Origin: Dasypus novemcinctus
Lineage: Eukaryota; Chordata; Mammalia; Cingulata; Dasypodidae
Length of the DNA: 64,000 nucleotides
Direction of reading: 5' to 3'
NCBI RefSeq assembly: GCF_030445035.2
Contig: NC_080677.1
Coordinates: 153,389,169-153,453,168, forward strand
Shown: piece by piece, positions 62,412-64,000 of the stretch
How positions within the stretch are numbered: position 1 is the first letter of the stretch
Layout: each line of letters begins with the position of its first letter
Notes under the pieces: model-generated
What the model saw: only the letters and a program-made list of their open reading frames with translations
Database searches by the model: none
What the model was told of the DNA's origin: nothing
Position numbers and translations under genes: made by a program

Positions 62412-62765
62412 AAAAACACATTAGAGTCATTCAACAGCAGACTCAAAATGATAGAAAAAAGAATAAGTGGAATGGAATAGAGAGTACAGAACTAAACCCT
62501 CATCTCTGTTGCCAACTGGTTTTCAACAAACCTAAGAAAGCCATGCTAACAGCATAAAACAGTCTCTTCAACAAATGGTGCTGGGAAAATTGGATATCCC
62601 TATACAAAAATCAACTCAAAATAGATCAAAGGCCTAAATACAAAAGCCAGGACCATAAAACTACTAGAAGAAAATGTAGGGGAACATCTTGAAGACCTTG
62701 TGATAGGTGATTGTTTCTTGGGTCTTACACACAAAGCACAAGCAACAAAAGAAAAAATAGTTCAT

Positions 62766-63540
62766 AGTAATACATAGTAATACATTCATACAGTATTTGT
62801 CCTTTTGTGTTGGGCTTGATTCACTCAACATAATGTCCTCCAAGTTGGTTCATATTGTCATATGCTTTACAAATTCATTTCTTCTTACAGCTGTATAATA
62901 TTCCATCGTATGACTATGCCACAGTTTATTTATTCATTCATCAGTTGGACACCTGGGTTGTTTCCAGCTTTTGGCAGTTGTGAATAATGCTGCTATGAAC
63001 ATCATTGTGCAGATGTCTGTGTCACTGTTCTCAGTTCTTCTGGGTATATAGGCAGTGGTGGTTTTGCTGGGTCACTTGGCAAATCTATATTCAACTTCTT
63101 TAGGAACTGCCAAACAGTGCTCCACAGTGCTGAACCACTCTACATTCTCACCAACAGTGAATAAGTGTTCCTATCTCTCCACATCCTCTCCAACATTTGT
63201 AGTTCTCTTTTAAATAGTGGCCATTCTAACAGGTGTGAAATGATATCTCATTGTAACTTTGATTTCCATTTCTCTAATCACCAGTGATGTCGAACATTTT
63301 TTTTCATGTTTTTTTTTTCCATTTGTATTTCTTTTTTGGACAAATGTCTATTCAAGTATTTTGTCCATTTTTAAAAATTGGGTTGTTTGTATTTTATTGT
63401 TGAGTTGTAGCATGTCTTTACATATCATGGATATTAAATCCTTATTGGATATGCAATTCCAAATATTTTCTCCCATTGAGTTGTCTGTGTTCTTACCCTG
63501 TTGACAAAGTCCTGTGAGATGCAAAAGTGTTTAATTTTGA
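62766..63540 (-). mobile_element. Inverted continuation of L1 ORF2/3' end
   Basis: On the minus strand, 63540 down to 62766 reads CTCAAAATTAAACACTTTTG and onward, the sequence that normally follows the plus-strand piece ending near 62760. Confidence 0.7.
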
Positions 63541-63703
63541 GAAGGTATGAAAGTGGTTTAAGAGGAAAGTCTAATATATACCTCAATAAAAACATAATAA
63601 ATAATAAAGAAAAAATTACTTGGGAACAAAAAATCTCATTCACAATAGGACTACACTGAAAAATGCCTAGAAATAAATATAACATAAATGTTCTATACAA
63701 AAA

Positions 63704-63732
63704 AACACACACATGCACACACACACACACCA
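63704..63732 (+). repeat. (CA)n microsatellite
   Basis: An imperfect CA run of about 29 bases. Confidence 0.9.
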
Positions 63733-63839
63733 AAACTGCAAAAACTATACCTTCTTGTACTAAAGGGAAAGAAAGACCCAAGTAAAAGGAAAGGCATACT
63801 ATGTTACTACGAATGAAGGCATTTACAACAACTAACACT

Positions 63840-63995
63840 TATTGAGAGTTTTTACGTGCCAGGTTCTGTCTGGCATTCTAAGTGGATTACATCACAGTAT
63901 TCCTTAAAACAACCTATGAAGTAGGTTCTATTATTAATCCTACTTTATAGATAATAAAACCTAGGTTAAGAGAAGTTATCAATATTACCAATATG
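63840..63995 (+). repeat. MIR SINE fragment at window end
   Basis: GTGCCAGGTTCTGTCTGGCA, TTACATCACAGTATTCCTTA, and AACCTATGAAGTAGGTTCTA follow MIR order. Confidence 0.85.
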
Positions 63996-64000
63996 CCTAT

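Larger units (their letters stand above)
59948..62765 (+). mobile_element. L1 5' UTR and ORF1, then ORF2 piece
   Basis: Leader CTTCCAGGAAGATGGCGTAC near 59948, 5' UTR with a 40-base duplication at 60168-60247, ORF1 pieces 60960-61456, the U6 chimera, ORF1 resuming 62428-62470, and then an ORF2 C-terminal-side piece to 62765. Internal deletion between ORF1 and late ORF2. Confidence 0.72.

Overview
This window is mammalian nuclear DNA. It is AT-rich, intron-bearing and almost entirely made of nested retroelements. The most informative repeats are about 20 tRNA-derived SINEs with the body, A-box/B-box head and T- or A-rich tail of the DAS family of armadillos, together with several L1 lineages. 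The source is therefore most likely a xenarthran, probably an armadillo (Dasypus or a relative). The species call rests on recognising the SINE family, not on a search.

One real protein-coding gene is visible. On the minus strand, 9916-10194 (start codon plus 92 more codons, good donor) and 8618-8713 (32 codons, good acceptor and donor) are the first two coding exons of CCDC7 (coiled-coil domain containing 7, a testis-biased gene). They join in phase 0. The next exon was not found and should lie left of position 1. A CpG island at about 48.65-49.27 kb, with a (CCG)12 run and E2F- and YY1-like sites, is the only promoter-like region. It may be the distant start of CCDC7 or of a neighbour, and this cannot be settled here. 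A smaller GC-rich block at 45.85-46.06 kb ends in 24 consecutive G.

Layout. 0-8 kb: antisense and sense L1 pieces, SINEs, and a SINE with an expanded internal minisatellite. 8-12.3 kb: the CCDC7 exons with older repeats (MIR, MLT1, L1M). 12.5-21.5 kb: an older L1 5' part followed by a near-full-length decayed L1. 21.7-23.5 kb: an L1 3' UTR joined to a C2H2 zinc-finger pseudogene. 24.5-28.3 kb: an L1 holding three serial SINEs and an LTR. 28.3-29.8 kb: Tigger1. 30.7-36.35 kb: an L1 containing a four-level nest (L1, LTR, SINE, second LTR) and a separate retrocopy. 36.35-44.06 kb: an L1 with tandem 5' UTR repeats. 44.1-45.6 kb: a hAT transposase relic and an L1 3' UTR. 46.1-50.4 kb: the lowest repeat density, with the CpG island. 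50.4-64 kb: older L1, HAL1, MLT1 and LTR copies, then an L1 interrupted by a U6 snRNA chimeric retrocopy.

No operon-like or defence-like system is present. The most unusual items are the U6 chimera (61441-62427), the dated nest of LTRs and SINE (32813-34323), the minisatellite-bearing SINEs (6067-6861 and 12884-13447), the tandem L1 5' UTR (36892-37600) and the zinc-finger relic. Nearly all L1 copies between 4 and 62.7 kb lie on the plus strand, opposite to CCDC7. All L1, Tigger, hAT and zinc-finger reading frames are broken.
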